A stretch of DNA of 36,498 nucleotides from Candidatus Kerfeldbacteria bacterium RIFCSPLOWO2_02_FULL_42_19 (GCA_001818315.1 MHKF01000012.1:91582-128079), one strand, 5' to 3'; positions 6,310-14,662 are shown, counted from the stretch's first letter. Notes: generated by a model from the sequence alone, not told the origin. Numbers and translations: made by a program.

Positions 6310-7377
6310 ATGTCATTTTCTATCGGTATTGTAGGTCTTCCCAACGTTGGTAAATCGACGCTCTTTCGGGCATTGACGCAAAAGCAAGTCGACATTGCGA
6401 ATTATCCTTTTTGTACGATTGATCCGAATGTCGGCGTTGTTGCGGTTCCGGATGAACGTCTTGAAAAACTTGCTGTTTTGAGTAAGTCGGCTCGCATTGT
6501 TCCAACGACTGTCGAATTCGTTGATATCGCTGGACTTGTGCGTGGCGCGCATCGTGGCGAAGGTCTCGGGAATCAATTTCTCTCGCATATCCGTGAAGTT
6601 GATGCGATTTGTATGGTGTTACGTTGGTTTGCAGACGGTGATATTATCCATGTTGAAAATACGGTTGATCCTTTGCGTGATCGCGATATTGTCGAGATGG
6701 AAATGATTATGGCAGATATGCAGGTTGTGCGAAAGCGGTTGGAGAGTATCAGCAAGCAAGTGAAAGGTGGCGATAAAGAAGCAATGCGTTTTTCGAAATT
6801 GCTTGAAAAAGTGTTGGCAGTTTTGAATGCTGGCAAACCTGCTCATGATGTGAGTGTTGATGAAGCAGAGTGTGTGTTTTTGAATTCATTGCAGCTTCTG
6901 ACTGCAAAGCCATTGCTGTATGTTGTGAATGTCGCGGAAAATGATAATGTTTCACTTCCTTCAGAACTTGCTGCGCTTACGCCGGTACGATTGTGTGCGA
7001 AACTCGAAGCAGAGTTAGTTGAATTGCCACAAGATGAGGTGCGTGTGTATTTGCGTGACGCCGGTTTCGCGCAGACTGGACTGGATCAGTTGATTGTGCG
7101 TGTGTATGAGCTTTTGGGATTACGTACATATCTGACGACTGGAGAAAAAGAAACTCGCGCTTGGACAGTGAAAGCTGGAACACTCGCACCGCAGGCAGCG
7201 GGTGTCATCCACACTGATTTTGAAAAAGGTTTTGTGAAGGCCGAGGTTGTCCAGTGGAAAGCTTTGGTTGAGGCTGAATCTTATGCTGCTGCGCGTCAAA
7301 AAGGTAAGCTTCGCATTGAAGGAAAGGAATATGTGATTCAAGATGGTGACGTGATTATTTTTAAAATTGCGCCGTAG
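6310..7377 (+). CDS. ychF: Obg-family ribosome-associated ATPase/GTPase YchF
   Basis: Universal P-loop protein that binds ATP in preference to GTP and associates with ribosomes. Seen: G1 GLPNVGKST (residues about 9-17), G3 DIAGLVRGAHRGEGLGNQFL (about 72-91), the NxxE variant of G4 in NVAEND (about 205), a coiled-coil insertion at about 125-165, and a TGS domain ending in the characteristic VIQDGDVIIFKIAP. The length of 355 is typical. ATG 6310 has no Shine-Dalgarno site. It converges on the Trm11-like gene, with 17 nt between the stops. Confidence 0.96.
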   Translation: MSFSIGIVGLPNVGKSTLFRALTQKQVDIANYPFCTIDPNVGVVAVPDERLEKLAVLSKSARIVPTTVEFVDIAGLVRGAHRGEGLGNQFLSHIREVDAICMVLRWFADGDIIHVENTVDPLRDRDIVEMEMIMADMQVVRKRLESISKQVKGGDKEAMRFSKLLEKVLAVLNAGKPAHDVSVDEAECVFLNSLQLLTAKPLLYVVNVAENDNVSLPSELAALTPVRLCAKLEAELVELPQDEVRVYLRDAGFAQTGLDQLIVRVYELLGLRTYLTTGEKETRAWTVKAGTLAPQAAGVIHTDFEKGFVKAEVVQWKALVEAESYAAARQKGKLRIEGKEYVIQDGDVIIFKIAP

Positions 7378-7394
7378 TCAACGTTCAGTTTGAT

Positions 7395-8759
7395 TCACCA
7401 AACCGCAGCATCGGAATTTGATGTTTTGTCTTTCTTCGTTATGATAGCTATACTATCCTCAGCGTTCATTTTTCTTCGATTGCATGGGCTTACGATTCCG
7501 TCGGTCGCGTAAGCCCTCTTTTTGAGAATAAAAATTTCGCGACACACTGTTTGCATGGGCCTGGCATAGATAAAACTTTTTCTCGGTGTTTGATTGACTC
7601 TGTTTTGCAGTTGCAGATTCTTTGGTAGGAGAGTGTTCATGGGTAGGAAAGTGAATGTGTTATGAAATCGCCATGCGGGGAGCGCGCAAGCAATGATTCC
7701 GTTCGCGACAAGCAGTTGGGCACAGATGTGAAACGTTGATTTGTACAGTGCGGTGAGTTCGGCTACGGTGCCGGGTAATTGTCTATACGTTATATTTGGG
7801 GATCCTAGAAAACCTTCAAAAACAATACAATGTACGGAAGCCCCTTTTATATATTTGTTGAGATTTTCGATAGGCGATTCGATGAGTTCGGGCATTATCG
7901 CTTTTACTCGATGAGATTCTTTTTGAGTGTCGCTGTGTGTTTGTTTATATGATGGAAGAAAATGAGTGCTGAGCCACACAAGATTTTTTTTGGTATTTTC
8001 TATAGCGACTATATCTTTATCAGCCCCGATAATTTTTTCGTAACCTAAAAGGAGCGCTTCTTGTAGGATTGTTCCCGATCCACAAAAAGGGTCGAGAAGT
8101 ATACGGTTTTTGTCGGTTCCTGTGAGATTAATGAGCATCTGAGCTACTTTTGGCGGTAACATGCCGGAACGATCATCTCGCGCTGGACGACCATAATCCC
8201 GAAGGCTGTATGATTCAAAGTTTTGTATTGCGATTGTATATCCGCTGTAGAAGTCATGGCCGTTTTCAATAATAATGAATTCAATACCGTCGCTCACGAG
8301 GTGATTTTTTTCCACTACTACGCTTGAAAGTGTTTTGCCTTGCGAAGTTACTAGACGACTTTTGATACCTTTTGATTTGAGATATTTTTTAAATTCCAGG
8401 CCGTTACGCAATGCAAGTTTCCTGTTTTTTGAGCCGTACCAACTGATGCCAAAGTCTATTTTGCGGATTTGAATTTTCTCGCGTTTCTTATGATTTCGTG
8501 TGTGTTGTTTTTCTTCTCTTTTATTCAGTATCAGTTCAAAGATTTGGTTGTTAATCATTTTTGTTTCGCTTTCAATGCGCGCAATTTTAATTGTACCCCC
8601 AAGTCCGTTGAGAAAATCGCTCGGTAAATCCGTCGAAAGTTCAATAAAGAGTGTTTCGTTCGTTGAACACAATATGTGTGCATGAGGAAGGAGTGCAATG
8701 ATCTCAGCTTGCGAAATTACTGGATGATTTCCAAGAATAAATGCGTATTGAAATTTCAT
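7395..8759 (-). CDS. Trm11-like tRNA (guanine-N2) methyltransferase
   Basis: SAM-dependent RNA methyltransferase of the THUMP/Trm11 class, probably acting on a tRNA guanosine N2. The N-terminal 150 residues look like a divergent THUMP region (FGISWYGSKN). The catalytic domain has the GRPARDDRSGMLPPKVAQML lead-in and motif I LLDPFCGSGTILQEALLLG. The usual motif IV (N/D)PPY is replaced by VFEGFLGSP, so catalysis may differ. The C-terminus is unusually long and basic. The ATG at 8798 is in frame, but ATG 8759 lies exactly at the predicted transcription start and is followed by a better family N-terminus (MKFQYAFILGNHP), so it is chosen. The gene gives 454 residues. Confidence 0.8.
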   Translation of the reverse strand: MKFQYAFILGNHPVISQAEIIALLPHAHILCSTNETLFIELSTDLPSDFLNGLGGTIKIARIESETKMINNQIFELILNKREEKQHTRNHKKREKIQIRKIDFGISWYGSKNRKLALRNGLEFKKYLKSKGIKSRLVTSQGKTLSSVVVEKNHLVSDGIEFIIIENGHDFYSGYTIAIQNFESYSLRDYGRPARDDRSGMLPPKVAQMLINLTGTDKNRILLDPFCGSGTILQEALLLGYEKIIGADKDIVAIENTKKNLVWLSTHFLPSYKQTHSDTQKESHRVKAIMPELIESPIENLNKYIKGASVHCIVFEGFLGSPNITYRQLPGTVAELTALYKSTFHICAQLLVANGIIACALPAWRFHNTFTFLPMNTLLPKNLQLQNRVNQTPRKSFIYARPMQTVCREIFILKKRAYATDGIVSPCNRRKMNAEDSIAIITKKDKTSNSDAAVW

Positions 8760-8765
8760 AAGTCT

Positions 8766-8794
8766 ATTATTGCTGCTTTGCATGCTATCGTCAA
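8766..8794 (-). promoter_or_regulatory. Leaderless promoter of the Trm11-like gene
   Basis: TTGACG (8794-8789), 17 bp and AATAAT (8771-8766) place the transcription start at the A of ATG 8759. It diverges from the rpsF promoter 12 bp away. Confidence 0.65.
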
Positions 8795-8806
8795 ACATTT
8801 CAAGAT

Positions 8807-8835
8807 TTGCAGAAATTTTTTACTTGTGGTATGTT
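8807..8835 (+). promoter_or_regulatory. Promoter of the rpsF-ssb-rpsR operon
   Basis: TTGCAG (8807-8812), 17 bp and TATGTT (8830-8835) predict a start near 8842 and a 66-nt leader. Confidence 0.5.
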
Positions 8836-8851
8836 CACCTTATTCTGTCAG

Positions 8852-8896
8852 CCTATCTTAAATTAACCCATGTCTGAATTTTTTCGGATAGATAGG
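8852..8896 (+). promoter_or_regulatory. Hairpin in the rpsF leader
   Basis: CCTATCT (8852-8858) pairs with AGATAGG (8890-8896), 12 nt before the rpsF start. Many bacteria carry an S6:S18-binding autoregulatory hairpin in this leader, and both partner genes lie downstream here. I cannot confirm the conserved loop and bulge, so only the hairpin itself is claimed. Confidence 0.3.
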
Positions 8897-8907
8897 ATTT
8901 ACAATCT

Positions 8908-9438
8908 ATGCAACATTACGAATTACTTTATATTCTTCCTATAAGTGTTCCTGAGGAGAGCATGCCAGAGGTTGAACAATCCGTGCAGCACATTATTACC
9001 GACGTATCGGGTAAAGTGGATCAACAAGACAAAATTGGAAAGAAAAAACTCGCTTTTCCTATCAAGCATGCACGTTATGGAATATATGTAAATTTACTTT
9101 TTGAAGCCAGTGTACAAGCAATTGCAGAAATTCAGCGACGTATGCGTTTGCGCCAGGACGTATTACGTTTTTTGATTACTGAATATGATCTTGAAACTCA
9201 TCAGCGTGAGGCAGAGCGTCAACAAAAGTCGCGCGAGTATAAAGCCCGCGTGGCGCAGATGGCGCCAGTAGTTCCGGTTGTACCTTCCCTAAGTAGCCCT
9301 ACGCAAAGTTCAGTGAAACAAGCGCCAAGTCAAACTTTTGTCCAGCAGGAACCAAGTAAGGAAAAGCAAGTTCCTGTGAATCTTGAGGAACTTTCTAAGA
9401 AATTAGATAAAATTTTGGACGACGACATGCTTAAATGA
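8908..9438 (+). CDS. rpsF: 30S ribosomal protein S6
   Basis: Small-subunit protein that pairs with S18 on the platform. The N-terminal 100 residues are a standard S6 fold: [41 protein letters not shown], and [13 protein letters not shown]. Beyond it an extra tail of about 75 residues is rich in Pro, Gln, Ser and Lys and ends in a short acidic helix ([13 protein letters not shown]). Such tails are common in S6, but this is on the long side. No Shine-Dalgarno site. It is first in an rpsF-ssb-rpsR operon, the usual bacterial order. Confidence 0.95.
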   Translation: MQHYELLYILPISVPEESMPEVEQSVQHIITDVSGKVDQQDKIGKKKLAFPIKHARYGIYVNLLFEASVQAIAEIQRRMRLRQDVLRFLITEYDLETHQREAERQQKSREYKARVAQMAPVVPVVPSLSSPTQSSVKQAPSQTFVQQEPSKEKQVPVNLEELSKKLDKILDDDMLK

Positions 9439-9472
9439 CTCCTTAGATGCTTCATCAACTTACATCACAATT

Positions 9473-9973
9473 ATGGATTTAAATAAAGTCATGATTATTG
9501 GTCGCCTTACACGAGATCCAGAATTGCGTACGATTCCTTCTGGACACTCTGTAGCTACTTTTTCGGTTGCCACAGGGCGTGTGTGGACAGACCAACAGGG
9601 TCAAAAACAAGAACGTACCGAATTTCATAATGTTGTTGCGTGGCGAAGGCTCGGTGAAATCGCAGGGCAGTATCTTACGAAAGGCCGACAAGTATATATT
9701 GAAGGTCGACTTGAAACACGCTCGTGGGATGATCCGAACGGCACCAAACGCTATCGCACCGAGATCGTTGCTGAGAATTTGATTCTTTTGGGTTCTGCAC
9801 GCGAGAATGCTCAACGTACTCAAATTCCGTCTGCACACGACTTTGCTCCGTCTCAGAAATCATCGCAAAATGCCCCATCATCAACACCTTCTGCAAAAAC
9901 TCCTACACAGACTCCAAAAACGCCTCAACAAACTGGGGAAGAAGTCATTAGCGTCGAAGACATTCCATTTTAA
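9473..9973 (+). CDS. ssb: Single-stranded DNA-binding protein
   Basis: OB-fold protein protecting ssDNA in replication and repair. [48 protein letters not shown] and [13 protein letters not shown] cover the OB domain (residues 1-108). A Pro/Ser/Thr/Gln-rich linker leads to the C-terminal acidic tip VEDIPF used to dock partner proteins. 166 residues, normal. The gap from rpsF is 34 nt with no Shine-Dalgarno site. Confidence 0.97.
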   Translation: MDLNKVMIIGRLTRDPELRTIPSGHSVATFSVATGRVWTDQQGQKQERTEFHNVVAWRRLGEIAGQYLTKGRQVYIEGRLETRSWDDPNGTKRYRTEIVAENLILLGSARENAQRTQIPSAHDFAPSQKSSQNAPSSTPSAKTPTQTPKTPQQTGEEVISVEDIPF

Positions 9974-9981
9974 ATATCATT

Positions 9982-10209
9982 ATGCAAACGCCACTAGAAT
10001 CGCCACATGTCTGTTATTTTTGTATCGAAGGTATGGAAGTCATCGATTACAAAAATACGAGTGTTTTGCAAAAATTTATTTCCTATTACGCTAAAATTTT
10101 ACCGCGCCGTCGTACGCATACGTGTAGTAAACATCAACGTAAACTCGCTTTGGCTATTAAACGTGCCCGCATTATGGCACTTCTTCCTTTTACTAACCGT
10201 CATGTCTAA
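9982..10209 (+). CDS. rpsR: 30S ribosomal protein S18
   Basis: 75-residue S18, partner of S6. The core IDYKNTSVLQKFISYYAKILPRRRTHTCSKHQRKLALAIKRARIMALLPF is unmistakable. A CxxC at the N-terminus (CYFC) with a later C and H (TCSKH) is the pattern of zinc-binding (C+) S18 forms, so metal binding is likely. Only 8 nt after ssb and 5 nt before efp, with no Shine-Dalgarno site, which suggests translational coupling. Confidence 0.96.
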   Translation: MQTPLESPHVCYFCIEGMEVIDYKNTSVLQKFISYYAKILPRRRTHTCSKHQRKLALAIKRARIMALLPFTNRHV

Positions 10210-10214
10210 TTCCT

Positions 10215-10775
10215 ATGTTGGACATGAATAGTCTTAAGGTCGGGACAGTGATTTCCTATGAAGGTGCTCCGTATGTCGTGACTTTTTCCCAGCATGTACA
10301 GATGGGTCGTGGCAGTGCCGTGCTTCGTACGAAATTGCGTAATCTTTTGAGTAGTCAAGTTTTAGAGCATACTTTTAAACACGGTGATAAAATTGATGAA
10401 GCGGATCTTATTCGCACTCGAGCGAATTTTCTGTATCGCGATAAGGACGAATTTTATTTTATGGATACAAAAACTTTCGAACAATTTGCTTTGTCGATCG
10501 AACAACTTGGTCATCTCGCTTCTTTTTGTAGAGAAAATAGTGACGTTGATGTGATGTATTACGAAGGTAAGCCTGTGAGTCTTGAACTTCCTAAGAAGAT
10601 CGCTTTCAAGATTGTACAGACCGAACCTGCGGTGCGAGGCAATACAGCACAGGGGAATGTGATGAAACCTGCGACACTCGAAACAGGGTATGTAGTGCAG
10701 GTACCAATTTTTCTTAAAGAAGGGGATACTGTGATTGTCAACACTGAGATTGGGAATTATGTTGAACGCGCTTGA
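10215..10775 (+). CDS. efp: Elongation factor P
   Basis: Relieves ribosome stalling at polyproline. Three domains over 186 residues: an N-terminal KOW-like domain with the tip loop QMGRGSAVLRTKLRN (residues about 29-43), an OB domain, and the C-terminal signature VRGNTAQGNVMKPATLETG. The tip residue aligned with the modified Lys of E. coli EF-P appears to be Arg (GRGS). No modification enzyme gene (epmA, epmB, earP, ymfI) lies in the window. ATG 10215 sits 5 nt after rpsR, so it is probably read with that operon; ATG 10224 is an alternative. Confidence 0.96.
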   Translation: MLDMNSLKVGTVISYEGAPYVVTFSQHVQMGRGSAVLRTKLRNLLSSQVLEHTFKHGDKIDEADLIRTRANFLYRDKDEFYFMDTKTFEQFALSIEQLGHLASFCRENSDVDVMYYEGKPVSLELPKKIAFKIVQTEPAVRGNTAQGNVMKPATLETGYVVQVPIFLKEGDTVIVNTEIGNYVERA

Positions 10776-10780
10776 ATTTT

Positions 10781-10813
10781 AACTTGATCATTCCCTCCGC
10801 TTTTGGCGTGAGG
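10781..10813 (+). repeat. 33-nt dispersed hairpin repeat, copy 2
   Basis: Begins AACTTGATCATTCCCTCCGC and continues with TTTTGGCGTGAGG. CCTC pairs with GAGG around an inner CGC/GCG, an imperfect stem in the same position as the perfect stem of copy 1. It lies 5 nt after the efp stop. Confidence 0.5.
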
Positions 10814-10882
10814 TACTCTCTTTTGACATGAGCAGTGGCGGTTGATTCCTTGTTTCGAGACACCTTCTTCAATTCTCTGTCC

Positions 10883-12298
10883 ATGAAATATACAAAAATT
10901 ATTTGCACGCTTGGACCAGCGTCGCAAACTAAAACAAAACTTTCGCGCATGCTTTCCGCGGGTATGGATATCGCGCGTCTTAATTTTTCTCATGGAACAC
11001 TTGCTCATCATCGTTTGCTGATTCGCAATGTTCGTGCTGCAGCTGCGAAACTCGGAAAATCTATTGCGATTATTCAGGATCTTCAAGGACCTCGAGTACG
11101 CCTCGGCGTGTTGCCCAAGGCGGGTGTTTTAGTAGAGGCGGGTCAGGAAGTTATTTTGGCGTATAATAAAAAATTTCATCCGAAAATTCTACATATTCTT
11201 CCGATCGACAGCCCGTTCTATAGAGATGTTCGTCCCGGACATCGTATTTTTCTTCAGGATGGTTTGATTCAAATGGAGGTTACTCACGTGCGCAATACAT
11301 TGTGCTATGCACATGTGAAGAAAGGCGGTACTTTGTTCAGTCATAAGGGTTTGAATGCTCCGGATACTTTTTTTTCGTTCCCTTCTTTTACTTCCAAGGA
11401 TAAAAAAGATCTCCTTTTCGGTTTACGGCAGCAACTTGAATTTGTCGCGCTGTCGTTTGTGCAGCGTTCGAAAGATGTGGATGTTGTTCGGCGTTTTTGC
11501 AAACTTCACGGCCGACGTTCGCGACCTCATATTATTGTCAAAATTGAACGACCGCAAGCTGTGGAATATTTTGATGAGATTCTCGATGTCTGTGATGCGG
11601 TCATGATTGCTCGTGGCGATTTGGGTATTGAGATACCATTACAGGATGTTCCGATCGTTCAAAAAGATCTCATCACTCGTGCTTTGCGTGTCGGAAAACC
11701 GACGATTATTGCAACACACATGTTGGAATCTATGATAGAGAAACCGCGACCTACGCGCGCAGAAGTATCTGATATTGCTTCGGCAGTCGTTGATCACGCA
11801 GACGCTGTGATGCTTTCTGGGGAAACGGCAAATGGAAAATACCCTGTGGAAAGTGTCCGTATGATGCATGACGTGATTATTCGTACAGAAGCCTCCCGGT
11901 ATAATGATTTACCGCTCGATTTTTTTACAGATCAGGCAAAAAATCTGGGTGATGTGAATTTCCGTAGTCAATTGGATTCTGTTTTGCAAAAATTGTCTTC
12001 TCAAAAGCCTCGAGCACTTTTTGTGTTCACACCAGATGGTCAACTTGCGCGCATGATTGCTCGGTACCGTCCCGAGATACCTCTTTATGCTGTGACACAT
12101 TCTCGTGATGTGTATCATACACTTTTTCTTTCGTGGGCAACGATTCCAATACTTGCCCCCAACCAAGTCTTTACAAGACAACGTAGTTTTGTTTTGCGAA
12201 TGGTAAAGCAACGTAAACTTCTGCATAAGGGTTCCAATGTCACGTTTATTTTTCTCAACATCGAAGGCAACCTTGCCTTTGAGATGCTTCAAGTTTAA
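10883..12298 (+). CDS. pyk: Pyruvate kinase
   Basis: Last ATP-forming step of glycolysis. Landmarks: KIICTLGPAS at the start, ARLNFSHG, QDLQGPRVRLG, the catalytic Lys segment IIVKIERPQAVEYFDEIL, MIARGDLGIEIP for metal binding, and MLSGETANGKYPVESVRMM. A C-terminal domain of about 120 residues is present. In-frame ATG 10835 would add 16 residues without similarity, so ATG 10883 (MKYTKIICT) is chosen. It has no Shine-Dalgarno site. A TTGACA at 10823-10828 lacks a good -10 box, so the promoter is unclear. Confidence 0.95.
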   Translation: MKYTKIICTLGPASQTKTKLSRMLSAGMDIARLNFSHGTLAHHRLLIRNVRAAAAKLGKSIAIIQDLQGPRVRLGVLPKAGVLVEAGQEVILAYNKKFHPKILHILPIDSPFYRDVRPGHRIFLQDGLIQMEVTHVRNTLCYAHVKKGGTLFSHKGLNAPDTFFSFPSFTSKDKKDLLFGLRQQLEFVALSFVQRSKDVDVVRRFCKLHGRRSRPHIIVKIERPQAVEYFDEILDVCDAVMIARGDLGIEIPLQDVPIVQKDLITRALRVGKPTIIATHMLESMIEKPRPTRAEVSDIASAVVDHADAVMLSGETANGKYPVESVRMMHDVIIRTEASRYNDLPLDFFTDQAKNLGDVNFRSQLDSVLQKLSSQKPRALFVFTPDGQLARMIARYRPEIPLYAVTHSRDVYHTLFLSWATIPILAPNQVFTRQRSFVLRMVKQRKLLHKGSNVTFIFLNIEGNLAFEMLQV

Positions 12299-12319
12299 TC
12301 CTTTGTCTGTTTGTAACGC

Positions 12320-12347
12320 TTGACAGATTCTTATCATCTCGTATACT
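12320..12347 (+). promoter_or_regulatory. Promoter of the small gene at 12425
   Basis: TTGACA (12320-12325), 16 bp and TATACT (12342-12347) predict a start near 12354 and a leader of about 70 nt ending in a strong Shine-Dalgarno site. Confidence 0.75.
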
Positions 12348-12424
12348 CAACGGTAATTCTTCATGCAATGTGCACTTTCGATGAGTGTGCGAGACCTTTT
12401 TACCCTTATCATCAGGAGGTAGTG

Positions 12425-12679
12425 ATGTTTTTAAGCCCACGAAATGGAGGACAGACGATCGACCTTTCTCGAGTTGTCGAAGTTGATGGGGTGCAATTTT
12501 CCCCTCGTGATGGTTGGACACAAACTTGCGTACAGATTCGCAATCACGCTTCACCTTTTACGGTGAAGCTCCAAGCAGCTGATGGAAAAGAACGCTCTTT
12601 GCCTATCAGTACTTGTAAGATTGCGGGCATCGGTACTGTAATTCGGATCGGTAACCAGCAGTACTTGATCAACGGCTAA
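12425..12679 (+). CDS. Uncharacterised small protein (84 residues)
   Basis: Not recognised. The start MFLSPRNGGQTIDLSRVVEV has an AGGAGGTAGTG site directly upstream of ATG 12425, which decides it over the in-frame ATG at 12320 that lies within the promoter. The sequence is predicted to be mostly beta-strand (VQFSPRDGWTQTCVQIRNH, SPFTVKLQAADG, TVIRIGNQQYLING), with no signal peptide or membrane segment and two Cys. It has its own consensus promoter and is followed by hairpins and a terminator, so it is a single-gene unit, probably well expressed. Function unknown. Confidence 0.75.
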   Translation: MFLSPRNGGQTIDLSRVVEVDGVQFSPRDGWTQTCVQIRNHASPFTVKLQAADGKERSLPISTCKIAGIGTVIRIGNQQYLING

Positions 12680-12696
12680 CTCCTTCTCCTTCCTTC

Positions 12697-12774
12697 GAAT
12701 CTGGAATTTGTGAGTGCATTTGATTCTCTTCGGTTCTTCCTTGTGTGATTGCAGTACTTGCAAATTCCAGATTC
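12697..12774 (+). other. 14-bp perfect inverted repeat after the small gene
   Basis: GAATCTGGAATTTG (12697-12710) and CAAATTCCAGATTC (12761-12774) flank a 50-nt loop. The stem is longer than an ordinary terminator and no T-run follows directly. It may be an mRNA 3'-end stabiliser or a small inserted hairpin element. Confidence 0.5.
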
Positions 12775-12871
12775 CTTTGTTCTGCAGTTGTGACTTTCTC
12801 AATTTGCACTTTTTGTTTCACATTTCGTTTTTTTCTCCATCGCATTTTCTTTTCTTTTACTTTTTGATACA

Positions 12872-12899
12872 GTGATCTTTGATCACCTTTTTTATTTTT
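12872..12899 (+). terminator. Probable terminator before tRNA-Ser
   Basis: GTGATC (12872-12877) pairs with GATCAC (12881-12886), followed by CTTTTTTTATTTTT. The stem is short, but the U-run is long. Confidence 0.45.
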
Positions 12900-12990
12900 G
12901 GAAGGATGCCGGAGCGGCTGATCGGACCTGCCTGGAAAGCAGGTGTGCCCCAAAAGGGTACCGTGGGTTCGAATCCCACTCCTTCCGCCA
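12900..12990 (+). tRNA. tRNA-Ser (anticodon GGA)
   Basis: The acceptor arm GGAAGGA (12900-12906) pairs with TCCTTCC (12980-12986), discriminator G, encoded CCA at 12988-12990. The anticodon stem CCTGC/GCAGG holds the loop CTGGAAA with anticodon GGA. A long variable arm and TTCGAATC in the T loop make it a type II serine tRNA. Confidence 0.96.
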
Positions 12991-13026
12991 GTTGGAGAAA
13001 GTTGAGACCTTTCAATTTCAAATAAT

Positions 13027-14271
13027 ATGCGCCTCAGATTCTTGCAAAGTTTTGATAATATCCAAATTTTTTATCTTTTGGCGTTTCTTCAGGGGCTTTT
13101 GTTTTCGCAAGGTATTTGGCAGCTGTATTATTTACGTTTTACGGATTATTCTGGTATTGGTTTGCTCGAAGCAGTGTTACTTTTCACAGCGCTGATCACT
13201 GAAATTCCTACCGGCGCTCTGGGTGATGTTATAGGCAGACGACGTATGATGATAGTTTCAACCCTTCTGGTTTTCGCTTCGAGTATTTTTTTAACATTTG
13301 CGCCGAGTATTTTCTATTTGCTTGTTTCGATGGTTTTTTATGGATTGGGGTTAACGTTTGCGTCGGGGTCTCGAGAAGCCTTCATTTATGATTTTTTGAA
13401 AATGCGTCACGCTGAAGAAAAATACGATGCGGTTCTTGCGAAAGCAAATACTTTATCGCTTATAGCCGTGGCAGTTGGTACTTTACTCGGTGGCTTTTTT
13501 TATCATCTGTGGTTTCGATTGCCTTTTCTCGCCGAAGCAAGCGTGGCTTTTTTGACTGTCTTTATTGCTCTTGCTTTTATCGAACCAAAGAGAGCTCATA
13601 TGCAATTCGCATTCGTCCACTATGCCAAACAAAATCTCCAAGGTTTCGTTCAGCTTTTGAGTAATTTTCAGGTAGCACGACTTACGATATATATTGTGAT
13701 TACTACAGCGATTTTTTATGTATTTCAAGTACTCCTGAATCAGGCGCAAGCGATGCAGTACGGATTCAATGAGGTTTTTATGGGAATTTTAGCAAGCACA
13801 ATCAGTGTTCTTGCTGCATTTTTTTCTTATCTTACGCTTTGGTTCAAACGTTTTGGGTATGTCAGAGTTATAGTTGTGCTTCCCTTGATTATATCTCTGC
13901 TTCTTATCGTTTCACCTTATATCGGTATTGCCTTTGGCGGTGTATTTATTATTTTACGAACAACACTTCGAGCACCGTTTGATAATATTGCTTCCGTGTT
14001 AGTGAATTCTGAACTTGATTCGCAGCACCGAGCTACAGCTTTATCTACCTTATATTGGTTGATCGAAGCTCCTTATATTGTCATTTTTCTCGTCGCAGGA
14101 AAAGCAATCGCAAACACCTCTTCTCATGTTGTTGCGTTATTCATAGGTATCTTGTTGTTCGTCACGATCATTGTATTCAGTCTCAGTTTATTGATAAGGA
14201 AGTTTGAATCGAAACGAAATGCAACTCTTACAGATTCTGCATTCCCAAGTAAACCTATCTCGCTTGTATAA
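13027..14271 (+). CDS. Major facilitator superfamily transporter
   Basis: 414 residues with about 12 hydrophobic segments. The MFS loop 2-3 signature is seen as EIPTGALGDVIGRRRMMIVST (about residues 59-79), including the usual D and RR. A Gly-rich helix (YGLGLTFASGSREAFIYD) and the second-half opening LNQAQAMQYGFNEVFMG are typical of DHA1-like or unassigned MFS_1 members. Substrate cannot be told; drug or small-metabolite export is common for this group. It starts 36 nt after tRNA-Ser with no Shine-Dalgarno site. Confidence 0.9.
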   Translation: MRLRFLQSFDNIQIFYLLAFLQGLLFSQGIWQLYYLRFTDYSGIGLLEAVLLFTALITEIPTGALGDVIGRRRMMIVSTLLVFASSIFLTFAPSIFYLLVSMVFYGLGLTFASGSREAFIYDFLKMRHAEEKYDAVLAKANTLSLIAVAVGTLLGGFFYHLWFRLPFLAEASVAFLTVFIALAFIEPKRAHMQFAFVHYAKQNLQGFVQLLSNFQVARLTIYIVITTAIFYVFQVLLNQAQAMQYGFNEVFMGILASTISVLAAFFSYLTLWFKRFGYVRVIVVLPLIISLLLIVSPYIGIAFGGVFIILRTTLRAPFDNIASVLVNSELDSQHRATALSTLYWLIEAPYIVIFLVAGKAIANTSSHVVALFIGILLFVTIIVFSLSLLIRKFESKRNATLTDSAFPSKPISLV

Positions 14272-14303
14272 AACTTGATTTTCCATCCTCATTTGGCGCA
14301 TCC
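14272..14303 (+). repeat. 33-nt dispersed hairpin repeat, copy 3 (divergent)
   Basis: Begins AACTTGATTTTCCATCC and ends TTTGGCGCATCC, matching copies 1 and 2 at the AACTTGAT head and the TTGGCG block but with a degraded stem. It abuts the stop of the MFS gene. Confidence 0.4.
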
Positions 14304-14305
14304 GT

Positions 14306-14599
14306 TTACTGTGAAAGAAATGTATTTTCGATTTTATTCAGTCGTTGTTTACTGATTTTTGTATCTTCAGCGAGATTATGAATTTTTTTCTCCAATCGTT
14401 GGACATCTTCTTTGCTTGCCATTGTGTTGCTGATGAGCATGGCAAGTTTCTCTACGGCTTCATTGACGATATTTTTTACTTCTACGATCGTAGCATAGTG
14501 CATACGTGATGCTATGAAAGGATTGCTAAGATTAAGATGATGCTTCTTAACTTGAGTGTAAGCATGATTGTTCCACGAATCAATACCAAAACTATCCAC
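14306..14599 (-). CDS. Small coiled-coil hypothetical protein
   Basis: Up to 97 residues. The C-terminal half (MASKEDVQRLEKKIHNLAEDTKISKQRLNKIE) is a heptad-like coiled coil preceded by an amphipathic helix (VKNIVNEAVEKLAMLISN). The start is unclear: GTG 14599, or ATG 14503 giving MHYATIVEVKNIV, which looks more natural; neither has a Shine-Dalgarno site. Many small CPR proteins have this build; function unknown. It may be a decaying fragment. Confidence 0.45.
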   Translation of the reverse strand: MDSFGIDSWNNHAYTQVKKHHLNLSNPFIASRMHYATIVEVKNIVNEAVEKLAMLISNTMASKEDVQRLEKKIHNLAEDTKISKQRLNKIENTFLSQ

Positions 14600-14615
14600 A
14601 GCCGTCGCGACGGCT
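14600..14615. promoter_or_regulatory. 16-bp perfect palindrome
   Basis: AGCCGTCGCGACGGCT is fully self-complementary and lies immediately upstream of the coiled-coil ORF. It could be an operator for a dimeric regulator or the tip of a cruciform. No regulator can be assigned. Confidence 0.4.
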
Positions 14616-14662
14616 CGTATTTATATTTGACTTGTAGCGATTCTCAGTATTAGATGATAGAG

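Noticed and set aside
12872..13195. Open frame through tRNA-Ser into the MFS gene
   Set aside because: It runs across a clear tRNA and a well-supported gene in another frame.
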